A DNA stretch of 64,000 bases from Cyanophora paradoxa (taxonomy: Eukaryota; Glaucocystophyceae; Cyanophorales; Cyanophoraceae), in the NCBI GenBank assembly GCA_004431415.1, contig QPMI01000503.1, positions 186,001 to 250,000 on the forward strand. The letters run 5' to 3'. Position numbers and translations under genes: made by a program. The notes below the pieces were generated by a model. The model was not told the DNA's origin. It saw only the letters and a program-made list of their open reading frames with translations, and made no database searches. The first letter of the stretch is position 1; each line of letters starts with the position of its first letter. This document shows, in pieces, positions 23,849-36,074 of this stretch.

Positions 23849-26800
23849 ATGGCGCAGCTACCGATCTCCGTGGAGCCGTACCTGAAGATGCCGCTGGAGC
23901 GCGACAACAAGGACTTGCAGGAAGGCAGGAAGTGGATACAAAAGGCCGCCCAGTTTTTTCACCCGTCCACCTTCCCGACACAAGCGCTGCTCGATCTGCT
24001 TAGGTGCGCTGCTACTACAGTGCGCCGTGCGCATGCATGGTGTAGTGTTATCGAGGAGCCTGGCCGCCTGGGGCAGCCGCCCGCGCCCGCTGGGCCCGCT
24101 CGGAGGCTTACCGGGAAGTTGCCCAGGTGCGCCGCGTATGTCCGACGGGCGCGTGGCCAAACCGTGATTCAAGACGGACGCATCGCCGATCGCTTTTTCG
24201 GTCAGCTCCCCGGCTCGCCGCCCGCCCGCCGGCCGCGGCCCCCGCAACTGAGCGCTGCCGCGCAGCGATCCTCGCTGGCTCCGTCGTGATGCACATCCCA
24301 GAACCCGGCGGCCGGTGCGCCCGGGTTTGAGGGCGCGCGCTACGGGCGCGCGGGCTCACCGGCCGCCGCGCAGGGCGCTGCTCCCCCGCCGGGCCCCGAA
24401 GAAGGGCGCCCCGAAGGGCGGGGCCGCCGGGCCGGCGAGGGCGGCGAGGGCGCCGGGCCGGAGGGCGGCGAGGCGCCCGCAGCGGGAGGAGGCGGCGGTG
24501 GCGCCGGAGGCGAGGGCGCATCGGCGGCCGCCGAAGGGGAGGCGGGCGCCGGCGCCGGAGCCGGCGGGGAGGCCGCGCCCGGCGGGCACGAGGAGGCCCC
24601 CGCGGGGCCTGAGGCCGGTGAGGGTGGCGACGCCGGCGCGGGGGGTACCAACGAAGGACACGACGAGGCGGCCCACGAGGGGGAGGAGGAGTTGGAGGAG
24701 GCAGGGCCCCGTACCCCCGCCGAGCCCCCGCCCCCCGCGCCCTGACGCCCGGTCGCAGGTGCCCAACCGGACGGTCGTCGCGCACCTCTTCGAGGTACTC
24801 CTCCGCCCGCCCACATCGCTTCGCGTAACCCCTCTCCACCCCCTGACGGGTGCGGGCGGCAGGGGAACCTCGTCGGCCACATGGGGGTACTACGGGGCCG
24901 CGCCTGGAACGCGACCGGCGTCGCCGAGGTCCGCATTCGCGTACCCCCCTCCCTATTCTTCCCCGCTTTACCGCCCTTCGCCCCCAGGGCCCGGTCCACC
25001 TCCTCTGCTTCCTCAAGTCCGACTACGACGCGTGCGCGCGGCCGTACCCCCCGCTCCCCGGTCCCTATCGACACGGTACCCCCCGCAGGGTGCTGGCGGC
25101 GTACCACCTCTCGCGGCAGGCGAACGACATCGCGGAGTTCCTGCGCACGGTACCCGTCTTCAGCCGGTGGCCCCCCGCCGCGGTGGAGCTGGTCTCGGCG
25201 GGGGTGCGCCCGCGCTCCTTCGAGCGGGGTGCGGTCATCGCGGCCCGGGGCGACCCCGGCTCCTCCGTCTTCGTCGTCCAGGCGCGCCGCTTTGATCTTC
25301 AAACCTCCCGCCGCCCTGTACCCCCGCCGACCGCGCCCGTACCCCGCAGGAGGGGGAGGCGCGCCTGTGCGACGTGGTGTCGCTGGCGCAGCCGGGCAGC
25401 CCGCACAAGGCGAGCCGCCCCGCCCGCCCGCCCGCCCGCCCGCCCGCCCGCTCGGCGCAGCTGAGGGGGGGCGGCCCGCTCGGCGCAGCTGAGGGGCGGC
25501 GGGGCGGGGGAGCAGCGTGCGGTGAAGCGGGAGTGGGAGGTGGGGAGCGCGGGGCCCCGCGAGCTCATCGGCGACCAGGAGGCCATCCACTCGCAGGTCC
25601 GCCCGCCCCCCTCCAGCCAAGCGCGAGCTGGATAGAGCCTGAGCCCCCTGACGCTTCCTGACGCCGCATTGCGCCCCTCAGCCGTACCGCTTCCGCGTGG
25701 TGGCGGCGACGCGCGTCGTGGCCCTCCAGATCGCCTCCCCCGAGTTCGCCAAGCGTGCGCCCGCCCGCCCCCCCGCCCGCCCCGCCCTCCCCTCCTCGTC
25801 CGGCTCTTCTCCTGAGCGGCGCCCGCGCAGACGTCAACGCCCACCCGCAGTCCCTCAAGGTGCCCTCTCGCCTCTGATGCCGGCTCCCTCTTGCCTTGGG
25901 TGCTGACGTCTCTTCTTGCCTCAGGTGCTGACGGCGGCGCACGAGGCGCGGGACGCGGCGCGCCGGGAGCGCCTCCAGCGCATCGTGCGCCCTCCCTCCG
26001 CCCGCCCCCTCCGCGCGCCCCTGTGTGAGGCCCGCCGCAGCAGGACGCCCTGCAGCCGCTCTCGCGCTACGAGTCCGGGGCCGCCGCCCCGCCCCTCGGC
26101 GCCCCGCCCCTCCGCCTCCGCCCCGGACGCCCCCCGCGCCTCCCCCCGCCCCTCCGCCGCCCCGCTCCCCGTCGCCGCTGCGGGCTCCGGCTCGGCCTCG
26201 CCGCCGCCGGGGCCCGTGGCGGCGCTCCTTCGGGCGTCAGCCTCGCTGCCCGCGCTGGCCCCGCCGCACGCAATGCGGGGCCCCCTCTCCTCCCCCTCCG
26301 ACCTCGCCCGCCTGGGGGGGCCCCTCCCGGAGCCGGCCCCGCCCCTCTCCTCCGTCCCCTCCGCCCCACAGCTGAGCGCCGCGGAGCTCGCCCCCGTGCA
26401 CGCCTGGGCCCACGGCGGCGCCCACTTCTCCAGCCACCCGCTCCGCTCCAGCGGCGGGGCCGACGCGGGTCCCCTGCCGGGGCCCCTGCCCGGGCAGTCC
26501 CGCAGCAACAGGCGCCGCCCCGCCGCGGCTCGAGCCTGCGGGGCGCCCGGCCCCGCGCGTCGGCGCCGGCCCCTCCGGCGGCATGCGCGACTACGTGGCC
26601 GCTCTGCTCCAGCGCGCAGCCGAGCCGGCCGCCCTGGACGCGCCTTTCCACGCCCCTCAGGCCCCCTCCCCGGGCCCTCTCTGAGCCTCGCGCGGGCCCC
26701 GTCGGCCGCGGCGCCCTCGCCCCCGCCGCCCGCCCTGGACCGGTCCGCCCGCTCCCCGTCCCCGCCGTCCCGCGCCGAGGCCGCCTCGCCCTCGCCGTCG

Positions 26801-27338
26801 CCGCCGCCGCCGGTGCCGCCGTTGGCGCTGCCGGGCGCCCCGCCGCCCCTCGACGCCCGCCCGGGCGAGCTCCGCCTCGAGGAGTGGCTCGAGTGGTGCG
26901 GCCCCCGCGCCGGGCCCGCATCCCCCGTCAATCCTCACGTACCCCCCTCCCGCGCAGGCTCCCGCAGGGCCCGTCTGTGCTGGCGGCCGCGACGGGCGCC
27001 CCGCTCAGCGTCCTCTACTCGGAGGCGGCGCCGGGCGGGCCCCCGCGGGCCCCGACCCCTCCGAGGCCGCGGGGGCCGGCCCTGGCGGAAGCCGCGGGCG
27101 GCCCCGTCGGGGTACCGCGGCCTGGAGCTGCTGACGACGGACGGGGCGGCCCAGGCGGGGCGGTCCACGCGGGGCCCGCCAGCTGCCGGAGCTGCGGCCG
27201 GTCTCGAAGCAGGTGGGGCCCGGCGGGGGCGGGGGCGGCCGGGGCGGGCCCCAGGGCAGCCGCGAGCGCAAGCTTGACCCGCTCGGGAAGCGGCACGCGC
27301 GGCCCCCGCCCAGGGCGCTCCTCCTCAGCGGCTACTAG
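23849..27338 (+). CDS. Cyclic-nucleotide-binding-domain protein
   Basis: The start is MAQLPISVEPYLKMPLERDN at 23849, chosen because it opens a clean exon shortly after the divergent helicase gene. The next exons are uncertain until an acidic Gly/Ala/Glu-rich exon (about 24373-24708). Short exons follow: VPNRTVVAHLFE, GNLVGHM and GPVHLLCFLKSDYDACAR. The recognisable domain begins VLAAYHLSRQANDIAEFLRT with VPVFSRWPPAAVELVS, then GAVIAARGDPGSSVFVVQ and EGEARL after an intron. This is the beta-roll entry of a cNMP-binding domain. It continues VKREWEVGSAGPRELIGDQE and YRFRVVAATRVVALQIASPE. A long Pro/Ala-rich tail follows. The last exon encodes SRERKLDPLGKRHARPPPR and stops at 27338. The phosphate-binding cassette is degenerate (ELIGDQEA rather than GE-x-A-L...R-A-A), so nucleotide binding is not assured. 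CNBD2-like is a guess. Confidence 0.7.
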
Positions 27339-27790
27339 CCCCGCGCCGCGCCAGTGCGCCCGGGCGCCTCGAACTCGCGCGCCGGCGTGGAGCCCCGCTT
27401 CAGTAGTATCGCAGTAGTAGTATTCTTGGCGTGGTATCGTAGTATTGCAGGTAGATTGGAGCCCTATTCTGGTGTGGTATACATTGCTGAGTTTGCACAC
27501 GTGCCCTGCTCGCCCCGTCCCCCCGCCCTCCCCCGCCCACGCCACGTTCGCGGAGAGAGGATTTCGAACGGGTGGCCCATTTCTTTCGCACGCGCGTGCG
27601 CGCAGTGCCTCCGCCCCATCCCGCCCCCGCCCTCACCCTCGCCCCGCCCTCGCCTCGCGGACACAGGAACGGGTGGCCCGTTTCTTTCGCACGCACGCGC
27701 GCGCGCGCGGGCGGCTGTACAGGGCGGGGGCCGGTCGCCGGCCCCCGCGGGGCGGAGCGGGGCGGGGAGCGGGGAGGGGGGCGCTCGGAT
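27339..27790. other. Intergenic region between convergent genes, with a ~100-bp direct repeat
   Basis: This region separates two stop codons. The phrase GGGTGGCC-CATTTCTTTCGCACGC occurs near 27570 and, with one change, near 27670. Each copy is followed by a GCGCGCG run. The left part has repeated TAGTAT/GTAGTA words (27404-27450). No exon is visible. Confidence 0.6.
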
Positions 27791-29617
27791 CTAGAGGGCG
27801 GCGAACTCGTCGCAGAGCTCCTCGGCGCAGTCGAACTCCGCCTCGACGAACTCGCAGCCGGCGCCCGCCTCCACCGCCAGCTGCCGCCCCGGGGTCCCGC
27901 CCGTCGGCGCGGGGGCGGGCGGGGGCCGGCGCGGGCGCCGGGGCGCACCGAGCCGTCGAGCTCCTCGGCCTCGGCGGCGTAGTAGCCGTTGCCGTTGCCG
28001 TGGCCGACGCCCTTGCCGACGTTCTGGTTGCTAACGACGTTGCCGCCGAAGTCGCCGCGCGACGCCTCCGAGTGCGTGATCGGCGTGAACTCGTACTGGA
28101 TCTGCGAAGGCGGCCACCCGCGAGGTCGGCCCCGCGCCGCGCCGCGCCGCCCCGCCCGGCCCGCGACCCGCACCTTGTAGCCGGAGCCGACGCTGCCGTC
28201 GTCGTTCGACGAGAACTCGATGAACGAGGCGCCCGCCGGGTGGTACGTCTCGCCTGCGCGCGCCCCCGCTCGGGCCCGGGCGGGCCGAGGGCTGGGGCCC
28301 GCGGGGCTCGTGCGCACTGAGCGAGGGCGGGTTCTGCTGGGTGAAGGTGATGCTCTTGCCCGAGAGGCGCGAGTCGCCGTCGTACAGGGTCAGGCTGTCG
28401 CCCTGCGCGCCCTCCCCCGCTCAGCTGCGGAAAGGGACGGGGTACAGCGGGCTCGCCTCGCCGAGGTCGAACTCGAGGAACTTGATGGAGGGTACGGTGT
28501 TCGGCACGTAGTCGATGGTGGCCTGCGCGAACGCCCCCGCCGGCCCCCGTGAGCCCCCGGGTCCGGCTCGGGGTACGGCGGACGGTGCCCCGCCCGCCCG
28601 CCCACCCGCTCGCTCGCTCACCGTGCAGTGCTTCCCCGGGGCGTAGCCGAAGACACCGTCTGAGCGGGGCGGCGGGGGGTAAGGGCGGGGCGAGGGCAGG
28701 CGGGGCGCGAGAGGAGGCGGGAGGGCGCGGACCCGAGACGATGCCGGAGGCCGCCTTGTTGCTCTCGTACGGGGGGAGGTCCTCGCAGCTAATGTTCGAA
28801 GCCTGCGTGCACCGCGGCGCGGCGCGCGTTCGGGCGGGGCGCCTCCAGCCAGCAGCGGGGCGGCGACGAGCGGGGGCGGCCACGCACGCGGGCGTTGTAG
28901 GAGGGGTGGATCTTGGCCTGGCCGATGAAGCCGGTGCCGCTGACGCTGTCGCCGTTGCCGGCGAACTTGAGGAAGACGGCGGCGCCCCTGCGAGCAAAAA
29001 GAGGCGAAAAGGAACATGAGCTGAGCCGAGCAGACGAAGAGAAAAAGCCATGCGCACGGAGGGAAGACGATGTCGGGGATGGCGCCATCGTTGCTCGAAT
29101 CGAAGGAGGCGATGTGCTGCGAAGTAAGTTCAGCGCGGGAGATGTTTGAAGCTGGCAGGTCGACGCATCGCACCTGCTCGTCCGCGGTGGACTTCATGGT
29201 GATCTCCATCGAGTCGCCATCGCTGCGCGCGCCGGACCCCACTGTGTCAGAGCGGTGAAAGGAATGTGCCAGATGGCCAGTCCGGCGGCCTGGGAAGGCC
29301 GGCTGACGCACGCAAGGTCCACGACGATGCCCTACGAGGAAAAAGACGGTATTCAGCGGTCAGCGGTGGCTGGCGTGGCGCGCCGTTGGGACGCACCTCC
29401 AGCGCGACCTGACCGACGCCGCCAGACGTCGGCGGGTAAATGGGAATAACCTTAGTCCCATCGTTGTAGGCGCCTGCGGTTTCGGCCGTCCGGGCCACCG
29501 TCAAGAAAGGTCGCCGGCAAAAACGCTCGACTGAAGGGCGGGCCGGTCAAGCCTGGCTAGCAGTCCTCGCTCACCGGGGATGGGGCCAGACGAGGTGATG
29601 GGCGTCTCCATCGACAT
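27791..29617 (-). CDS. CUB-domain-like protein
   Basis: Read on the minus strand with short introns. The start MSMETPITSSGPIP at 29617 is followed by GAYNDGTKVIPIYPPTSGG and VGQVALE. Then come GIVVDLACVSRPSQAAGLAI, DSMEITMKSTADEQVRCVDL and SFDSSNDGAIPDIV. The next exons read GAAVFLKFAGNGDSVSGTGF, NISCEDLPPYESNKAASGIV and GVFGYAPGKHC. Two later segments resemble CUB beta-strands: IKFLEFDLGEASPLY with LTLYDGDSRLSGKSITF, and ASFIEFSSNDDGSVGSGYK followed by IQYEFTPI. The C-terminus is acidic (FVEAEFDCAEELCDEFAAL). CUB domains are usually extracellular and bind ligands, but no signal peptide is seen at this start. Either the protein is exported another way or the true first exon is missed. Gene structure is well supported, while the CUB assignment rests on pattern. 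Confidence 0.7.
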
Positions 29618-29743
29618 GGCGAACTAGACGATGCCGGGAGCTGGTTTGCCGCGTGTCGGTCTGATGGAGGGAGGGAGGGGGGGCGACTGAAACGGGGGTA
29701 CAGCCTTCGAGTGCGGGTCCGACATTGGCGGCGGCCCTCAGAG
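29618..29743. promoter_or_regulatory. Shared head-to-head upstream region
   Basis: 126 bp separate the divergent start codons of the CUB-like and GYF genes. It contains a purine tract (GGAGGGAGGGAGGGGGGG at about 29667) on the plus strand that could be a promoter element. Confidence 0.5.
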
Positions 29744-32700
29744 ATGTCGAAGCCGCGAGGGAAGGGGCCCGCAGAAGCCGCCCCAAAGCCAACGACCATC
29801 TCCACCCTCCCAAGCGGCAGCATCCTCTACGACGGCGACCCGAAGGTACGGACCGCCTCCCAGACGACGCGCGTACAGCTAACCGTACAGTTCAGTACGA
29901 TTGGAGGGATTACATGTTTCAGGTTTGTGAATGAGCTTAGCAATGACTCGATGGGCGTCATGAGGGGAGCGCGGGGCGCGGGGGGCGCGCGTTCATCTTC
30001 CTCCTAATGCCGTCGGCTCAGGCGATCACATCGTTCCGCGAGTACTATGAGCGCTCGCGTATCGATCCTTCCAACATCCCGAAGACGGAGGTGCGCGCTC
30101 GCCGCTTGCTGTTTCTTGCTTCCTCCGCCCTGAGGCGGAGCTGACGCCGCGTCCTCCGCTTGGCCTTCCGCAGTACGCAGAATTCAAGCTTCAAGCGAAG
30201 ACGAAGCGGAGCCCGCAGTGCATGGAGATCCTGCTCTACAACAACCTCATCGCAACCATCTTCCCGACCGAGATTGGTACTCGCCGTCCGTTCCCCCTGG
30301 CCGGTTCGCTCGCCGACTCCGCGTTTGCAGCGGTGTACGACGGAGGCTGGCAGTCGCCGCGTACGTGCGAGTGTGCGTCCAGCCGAGCGAAACCTCCGCC
30401 AGGTTCCCCGCGCTGGCTTACCGTACGCGCGCCGCAGATCTCAACGAGCTGTGCGCGGCCCTGTCGGAAGCTGTCCGTTTCTTTTCCGTAACTTAGCTTT
30501 CCTTCTCTTCTTTGCGCAGCATCTACATGTTGAACGTGGACGCGATGGTTCGATTGTTCGCTCCCGATCTCTTCTCCTAGTTCTGAGACGCCGCCGGCAG
30601 ATCATCCGCGAGCGGAATCACTTCGAGGCCACCGTTCGCGGCGCTCCCCGCGCCTTCACTAACGGAATGTGCGCCGCGCCCGACCTCCTTCTGCACCTGG
30701 GGTCGTGCGCTGATCGCCCCGCAGGCGCTTCCCCCTGAAGGAGCAGCTGTGGACGGACCTGAAGGAGAACGGCCCGGCCGGCAAGCAGAAGGCGGGACCG
30801 CCGCCGCCGAGGCCGCAGAACGCGCGCCCCACTGCCGTAGGAGCGGCCCCCGCCCCGGAGCCGGCGGCACCGCCCCCGCCGGCGCCCTCGTCACAGGAGC
30901 GTGCCGCTTGGCCGACGCTCGGCGGCGGAGGTCCTAAGGCTCCGCCGGCGGCATCGCAGTCGAAACCCGTCTCCTTTGCTGCGGCCGCGGCGGCGGCGGC
31001 GGGCGGCTCTCAGGGGCCGGCCCCGCCCGCGACGCGGCCGCCCGCCGACAAGCCAACGCGGCTGGTCACAGCGGGCCCGCACGCCCCGCGGGCCCCGCCC
31101 CGGTCGCGCCCGCGCCCGCCACGGGCGTCTGGGGCGCGGCAGCTTCGTCGAAGCCAGCGGCGGTCGCCCCTTCGAAGCCTGCCGCCGAGCCAGCCGCGCC
31201 CCCGGTCCCAGCACCGGCCCGGCCGCGCCCCGGCCCCGGCCCCGGCCGCGCCCCCGGTCCCGGCCCCGACGCCCGCGCCCGAGCAGCCGAAGGCGCCGCG
31301 CACGCCGAAGCCCTCGGAGCCCGCCCCGAAGCCGGCGGAGCCGGCCCCGGCCCCGGCGCCGGCCCCGCCGCCCGAGCCGCCCGCCGTGGACGTGCCGAGC
31401 GTCGCGGACCAGGCCGCGCGCGTCTACTTCTACTTCGACCCCAAGGGCAACACGCACGGCCCGTTCCCCTTTACCGTCCGCCCCCTCCTCCCCCGCCCGC
31501 CGCGAGCCTTCCGGACCCGCTCGAGCAACCCCGCCGGCAGACTCTGAAGCGCTGGTTCGAGGACAAGTTCTTCCCGAGCGACATGCAGGTGCCCCTCCCC
31601 CGGCCTCTCTGAGCGCCCGAGACGCCGCGTGCCTAAGATCCGATCCGCCGCAGGTCTTCACGCGGACGGACGGGGCGCCGGACGGCCCCATGGGCGAGTC
31701 GTGGACGATCTCGCAACTGGTCCTGCTTGCCGACCGCGACCCCGCCGCCCCGGAGTGGTCCGTCGTCGACGACTCCGGCTCCGTCCTCCTCGAGAACCTC
31801 CCGGTACCCCCGCCGCCCTCTTCCCCCCTCCTTCCCGTGTACCCCTGACTCGCGCTCGTACCCCGGCAGCTCCGGGAGCTCGCCCGCCTCCGCGCCTTCC
31901 GTACCCTCCCCGACTCCTCCATCGTGAAGGCGTGCCCGTACCCCCGCGGCGCCCCCCCGCGCCAGCGGCTCACCTCAGCGCCCCCGGCAGGCCGCGCACG
32001 CCCCCTTCTCGGTTCAGCTGAAGGTCCTGCTCGTCAGGCCGGCCCCGCGCGCCGCCCCGCCCTCGGCGCCGCCGCCCGCCCCAGCCACAGCCGCCGTCTC
32101 CCCGGCCCGGGCGCAGTCCCAGGCCAGCTCCCCCGCCGCCTCCGCCGAGCCCAAGCCCGCCGCCCCGTACCGTCCCTTCGCGAACGCGCCCCCCGGCCCT
32201 CCGCCTCCACGCCTGGCCCCTCCGCCTCGCCCTCCTCCGCCCCGCGGCCCCGGCGGCCTCCCCCGCCCCGAAGCCCTCACCAGCCCCCGCCACGTCCGCC
32301 CCGCCCGCCCCCGCCCGGCCGGCGCGCTCCGGCCCGTCCCCGTCGATCGAGCTGCCGCTCCCGTCGCCCAGCGCCGCGGCGGCCGCCCCCTCGCCCACGC
32401 CGCCGCCCTCCTCCCCCGGCGACGCCCAGTGGCTCTACCGCGACCCACGTGCGGCCCGCCCCTCTCGTCCTCCTCCTCGGCCGCTCACGCGGCTTCCCGC
32501 TTCAGAAATGGTCCTGCAGGGGCCCTTCTCGCTGCCGCGTCTGCTGGAGTGGCTCCGCGAAGGGTGCGCACCCGCCGAGCGCGCCCCGCGCCGGCGCCGC
32601 CGACCTGACCTCCCCCGCCCCCGCCAGGTACCTCCCGCCGGACCTCGGCGTGTGGGCGCCCAACATGCACCCGACGCCCGTGGCCCTCGCGACGTGAGCG

Positions 32701-33557
32701 CCCCTCTGCCCCGCCGCCCGCGTCGCCCCCGGCCATCGTCGATCCGCCGCGCGCAGCATCCTGGCCCGCAGCGGCCTGCTTCCCGCGAAGGAGCTGCAGG
32801 CGAGCGGCCGCCCCCGTCCCGCCCCCCGCGCGGCCGCCGCCTGACCGCGGCCGTAGCAAATGGCGCCTTACAATCCCGACGACCCCGCCGTCTGGTTCTA
32901 TATGGACCCCATGAACCAGCCCCGCGTGAGCCCAGCCGGTCGGCGCGACAGCCTGGGCCTTCTCTGACCCTTCGCCCCGTCCTGTGCGCCAGGGCCCGTT
33001 CACGTGGCAGCAGCTCATCGGGTGGTCCGTCAACATGACCGCCGCCGGGCCCAACGGGACGGTCCGCCACCCCCCCCCCCCCCCTCTTCCCCCCCCGGTT
33101 CCCTTCGTGGCGTACCCCGACCCCGCCCGCCCGCAGCCATTCCTGCTCGGCCCTGCCCTCGCCGCGGGCATGTACCCCGCAGCCTCGTACGTGTCTCCGG
33201 GGTATGGCGTTCCTGCGGGGTACGGCCCCCCCGCCGGCTACGCGGCGTCGTTCGTTCCCCTGCATCGCGTTGGATCAGCTACACAGGTATACCTCCCTCC
33301 CCGTTTCCTTCCCCCGCGTTCGATTCGCCCCTTCTGATACCCTTGGTCCGCTGCAGATGCGAGGCCAGGGTATCCAGATCATCACGGCGAACCAGGGGCA
33401 GCAGCGCAGTTACAGGAACCAGAACCGGCGGCGCTCCGGCTCCGACGAGTCCCCGCCCCGCTCCGGCTACGGGCCCATGAGCCCCTCCGCCGCCATCGCG
33501 GCCGGCCCCAACGGGCTCGCCGCCCCCTCGAGCTCCGGCTCCTTGTCCAGTGCTTAG
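29744..33557 (+). CDS. Multi-GYF-domain protein
   Basis: The start is MSKPRGKGPAEAAPKPTTIS at 29744, followed by short exons QYDWRDYMFQ, AITSFREYYERSRIDPSNIP and YAEFKLQAKTKRSPQCMEIL, then IYMLNVDAMVRLFAPDLFS. A long Pro/Ala-rich linker (about 30730-31400) leads to GYF-type modules. The first is VYFYFDPKGNTHGPFPF, then LKRWFEDKFFPSDMQ (about 31425-31590). The second is QWLYRDP-QMVLQGPFSLPRLLEWL across an intron, then YLPPDLGVW (about 32425-32670). The third is AVWFYMDPMNQPR-QGPFTWQQLIGW (about 32885-33030). GYF domains bind proline-rich peptides in splicing, mRNA-decay and trafficking complexes. The C-terminal part is low-complexity (Tyr/Gly/Pro, then ITANQGQQRSYRNQNRRRSG) and ends SSSGSLSSA at 33557. 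Domain identity is strong. Partners are unknown. Confidence 0.85.
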
Positions 33558-33878
33558 AGAAGTCGCAGCTGCAGCGCACAGCGCTAACGTTTCGCCCCGT
33601 CCTGGTCGTAGGCCGCAGCCTCTCTTCCCTCACCGAGAGTCGATTAAACTATTTCGTGGTGGACATGTTGTGCTGTTGAACAGGCTGCTGCTTTTTACAG
33701 GCTGCTATACAACGTTGACGGAGGGGATAATTATAAGGGCGACGGAGTGGGCGGCTGGGAGAGCAGAGGGGCGTGATGGACGATACAAGGCGTGAGGGGG
33801 CACGGGCGTGCACGGGAGGCGCACGGTCTACAAAGCGGGCGGCGAGGGGTACAAGGCGAGGAGGAGAACGAGGGAAGC
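33558..33878. other. Intergenic region
   Basis: This lies between the convergent ends of the GYF gene and zinc-finger copy A. It holds AT-richer sequence with a weak GTTGTGCTGTTGAACAGG palindromic stretch near 33666. Its right end (from about 33848) belongs to the duplicated segment. No gene is seen. Confidence 0.6.
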
Positions 33879-35275
33879 CTACAGGAGGACGAGGCGGTAG
33901 AGCTCATCGGGTACAAGGTCGCACAGGTCGCCGACGATGTACCCGCCCCGGTCCCGCAGCACGCTGCGCATGTTCGAGCCGTCCATCTGCGCGGTACGGG
34001 TTCGGAAAAGGAAAAACAAAGGAACAGAAGAGGCGCAGACAAGGATGGAGGCAAGAGGACCGTCAGTGGCCCGCGCGAGGGCAGTTGCAGCGCGCCGAAC
34101 GACGTCGGGGAATGTGTCGAGCTGCGGGCGAATCAGCGGCGGCGGCGATGACGCGGCTGAGCTCAGGCGCGCCTTGGGGTGGAAAGACACGTTGGCGGTC
34201 TCCAGGAGACCCTCGCACTGGACGCGGATGTGCACGCGAGGCGCCATTGCGTCATTGGGGCCCGCCCGCATGAGTCCCGTGGCGCCCAGAATAGCGATCG
34301 CTCCCGGCTGCGGGGTTGATCCCCAGGGGTGTTCCGCGCTGTTCGAGCCGATTGCGGAGGCAGCTGAGGCGAGGGTGTTCGGAATCGCGGACGGCGCCGA
34401 CTGGCGGGACTTCTTGGCTGGCTTCTGTCGATCCTGCTTCGGGGTGTCCCCATCGCGGCGCTTATTCCGCTGCGCACTCTGTGCTGCTATTGCTGCAGCC
34501 TTCTCGTTCGCCACTGGATCGGTGAGCTCATGCTTTGCAAGGTGACGCGTGAACGAGCTCGCCGCCTTCGCGGCAAAGCTGAAAAGCTGGTTGTTGCATC
34601 CGTCGACCATACACTTAATAAACCTGCGCGCTTGAGATGAGAACGCAGCCAGCAGCAGCAACAGGTTCGAAAAGCAGAACGGACTCCTTCCCGTTCTTCC
34701 TGCCGATGCGGGCGTAGTCCCAGTACCACGCGTCAAGATGCTTTCGCCGTTTCTCCCACTCTTCGTCCGTGTAGATAACGAACTCGTCTCCTTCGCCATC
34801 AGCATCCTCCGCGTTCTGATCGTGCGGGATCGCTGAGGGCGGGACGGGACAACAATCGGGTCGGGAAAACCGCGAACCGGAAGCGCGGTTGGAAGACCTA
34901 CAGGGTTGCCCTGTGATTCCGCGTAGCTGGCTTCAGGTATGTAGCTGCTCGACGACATGGCCGGCTTGGTCGGCTCTCGGCGGCTTGCCCTCGATCGACG
35001 AGCCTGTTGTGGCTGGGGGGGATACAGGCGCCAATCAGACAGAGCAAGCTGACCCCACAGGTCCACGCCGGGCGTCGCGGAGGCGGAGGATGAAGCTGCT
35101 AGCTATAGCTACTTTTCGATGCTCGGGCCCATCGCCGACAGATGAGCAGCGAGCGGGCTCGGCGTTCGCTGTTCCGCTCTGGCAATGCGGCATACAGACT
35201 TCAACCAGGTCAAACGCACTGCGTGTGTCTTTTCTGAGCTCAGCGGAGTGCCAGCGGCCGTGGGCGCCCGAGCTT
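33848..35275. repeat. Left unit of a tandem segmental duplication (~2.24 kb period)
   Basis: This matches 36075-37510. Both the gene and its upstream flank are duplicated. The flank word CTTTTCTGAGCTCAGCGGAG occurs near 35230 and near 37470. The offset grows from about 2228 to about 2240 bp across the unit through small indels. Confidence 0.85.
33879..34958 (-). CDS. Unrecognised C2H2-type zinc-finger protein, copy A
   Basis: The start MSSSSYIPEASYAES at 34958 was chosen because the same ATG is conserved in copy B. After an intron of about 70 bp, absent from copy B, comes EDADGEGDEFVIYTDEEWE and HLDAWYWDYARIGRKNGKE. A second intron leads to the finger FIKCMVDGCNNQLFSFAAK, ending RHLAKHE. The spacing is C-x4-C-x17-H-x3-H, reminiscent of BED or hAT-type fingers. 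A basic Lys/Ser-rich linker follows, then RVHIRVQCEGLLETANVSFH and LDTFPDVVRRAATALARATD. A short last exon reads MDGSNMRSVLRDRGGYIVGD, then LCDLVPDELYRLVLL. The C-terminal part has the strand and helix rhythm of a small ubiquitin-like or doublecortin-like fold, but I cannot assign it. Probably nuclear. Function unknown. Confidence 0.7.
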   Translation of the reverse strand: MSSSSYIPEASYAESQGNPVGLPTALPVRGFPDPIVVPSRPQRSRTIRTRRMLMAKETSSLSTRTKSGRNGESILTRGTGTTPASAGRTGRSPFCFSNLLLLLAAFSSQARRFIKCMVDGCNNQLFSFAAKAASSFTRHLAKHELTDPVANEKAAAIAAQSAQRNKRRDGDTPKQDRQKPAKKSRQSAPSAIPNTLASAASAIGSNSAEHPWGSTPQPGAIAILGATGLMRAGPNDAMAPRVHIRVQCEGLLETANVSFHPKARLSSAASSPPPLIRPQLDTFPDVVRRAATALARATDGPLASILVCASSVPLFFLFRTRTAQMDGSNMRSVLRDRGGYIVGDLCDLVPDELYRLVLL

Positions 35276-36074
35276 GCGCTCCGCGTCCGCGGCGAGCTAG
35301 CTATAGCGCGCGCTCGAGCCGCGGCCGCGGCCGGGCCGGCGCAGTCGCTTGCTTAGCGGCTCGTATCTCGCTCCAGCCTCGTATCCAACATGCTCGGCGG
35401 TGTTTGCGAATGCGTCAGGCTGCAGCTGAGCGCCTAGGCCGCGCAGCCACGGCGCACGCGTACGCATGCGCAGGCCGGGCACGAATTCTGAAGGCGCGCG
35501 CCTGGCCCGCGGCCGCGGCCGGCGCCGCGGCGCGCCGGCCGGCTCGCGAGCCGGGCCGCCTCGTACGCTTCGAATTCCCGTTTAATTTGTTGCAGGCTAT
35601 GAACGCTGGAGCTGCAGCTGGACAACAGATCTAGAGCTGAAAGGTGCGCGCGCGCGCGCGCTATAGCTACGCCGCTAGCTGTACTATGATAGTATACATA
35701 CTAGTGCACGTGCGCATGCTGCGGTCAGTACTAGCCTAGTAGCAGTATCGATCGCTCGCCCGAGGAGCTGCACGCGCATATCTAGTATTCCTCCACAAGG
35801 ACCGGGGCCCACGTGAGATAGAAATGAAGTACGAAATCAAAAATGCAATTCGCAAGGAGATGATAAAAGGGGGTTGTCGACAGCGGAACGGGAGACGTCG
35901 ACAGGAAGAGGGATATCGATTGGGGAATGATAGAAGGGAGGCAACTGAGGACGTCCGAAAGAGCGTTAAGGGGGGCAGTGACCATGCAAAATTCGCAAGA
36001 TGTGGAGAGCACATGGTTATGGGGCGACTGTGGGGATGGCGAGGGGTAGACGGGGAAAGGGCGAGGGTTTAAAG
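35276..36074. other. Spacer between the duplicated units
   Basis: The left half is GC-rich with GCGGCCGCGGCC and GCGCGCGCGC words. The right half (about 35820-36070) is purine-rich on the plus strand. No convincing gene. An 82-codon frame at 35824 looks like chance. Confidence 0.55.

Noticed and set aside
24340-26930. Very long antisense open frames (up to 426 codons) opposite the cyclic-nucleotide-binding gene
   Set aside because: Open by GC bias only. They are Arg/Gly/Pro strings with no conserved motif, and the plus strand has consistent splice sites and domain matches.
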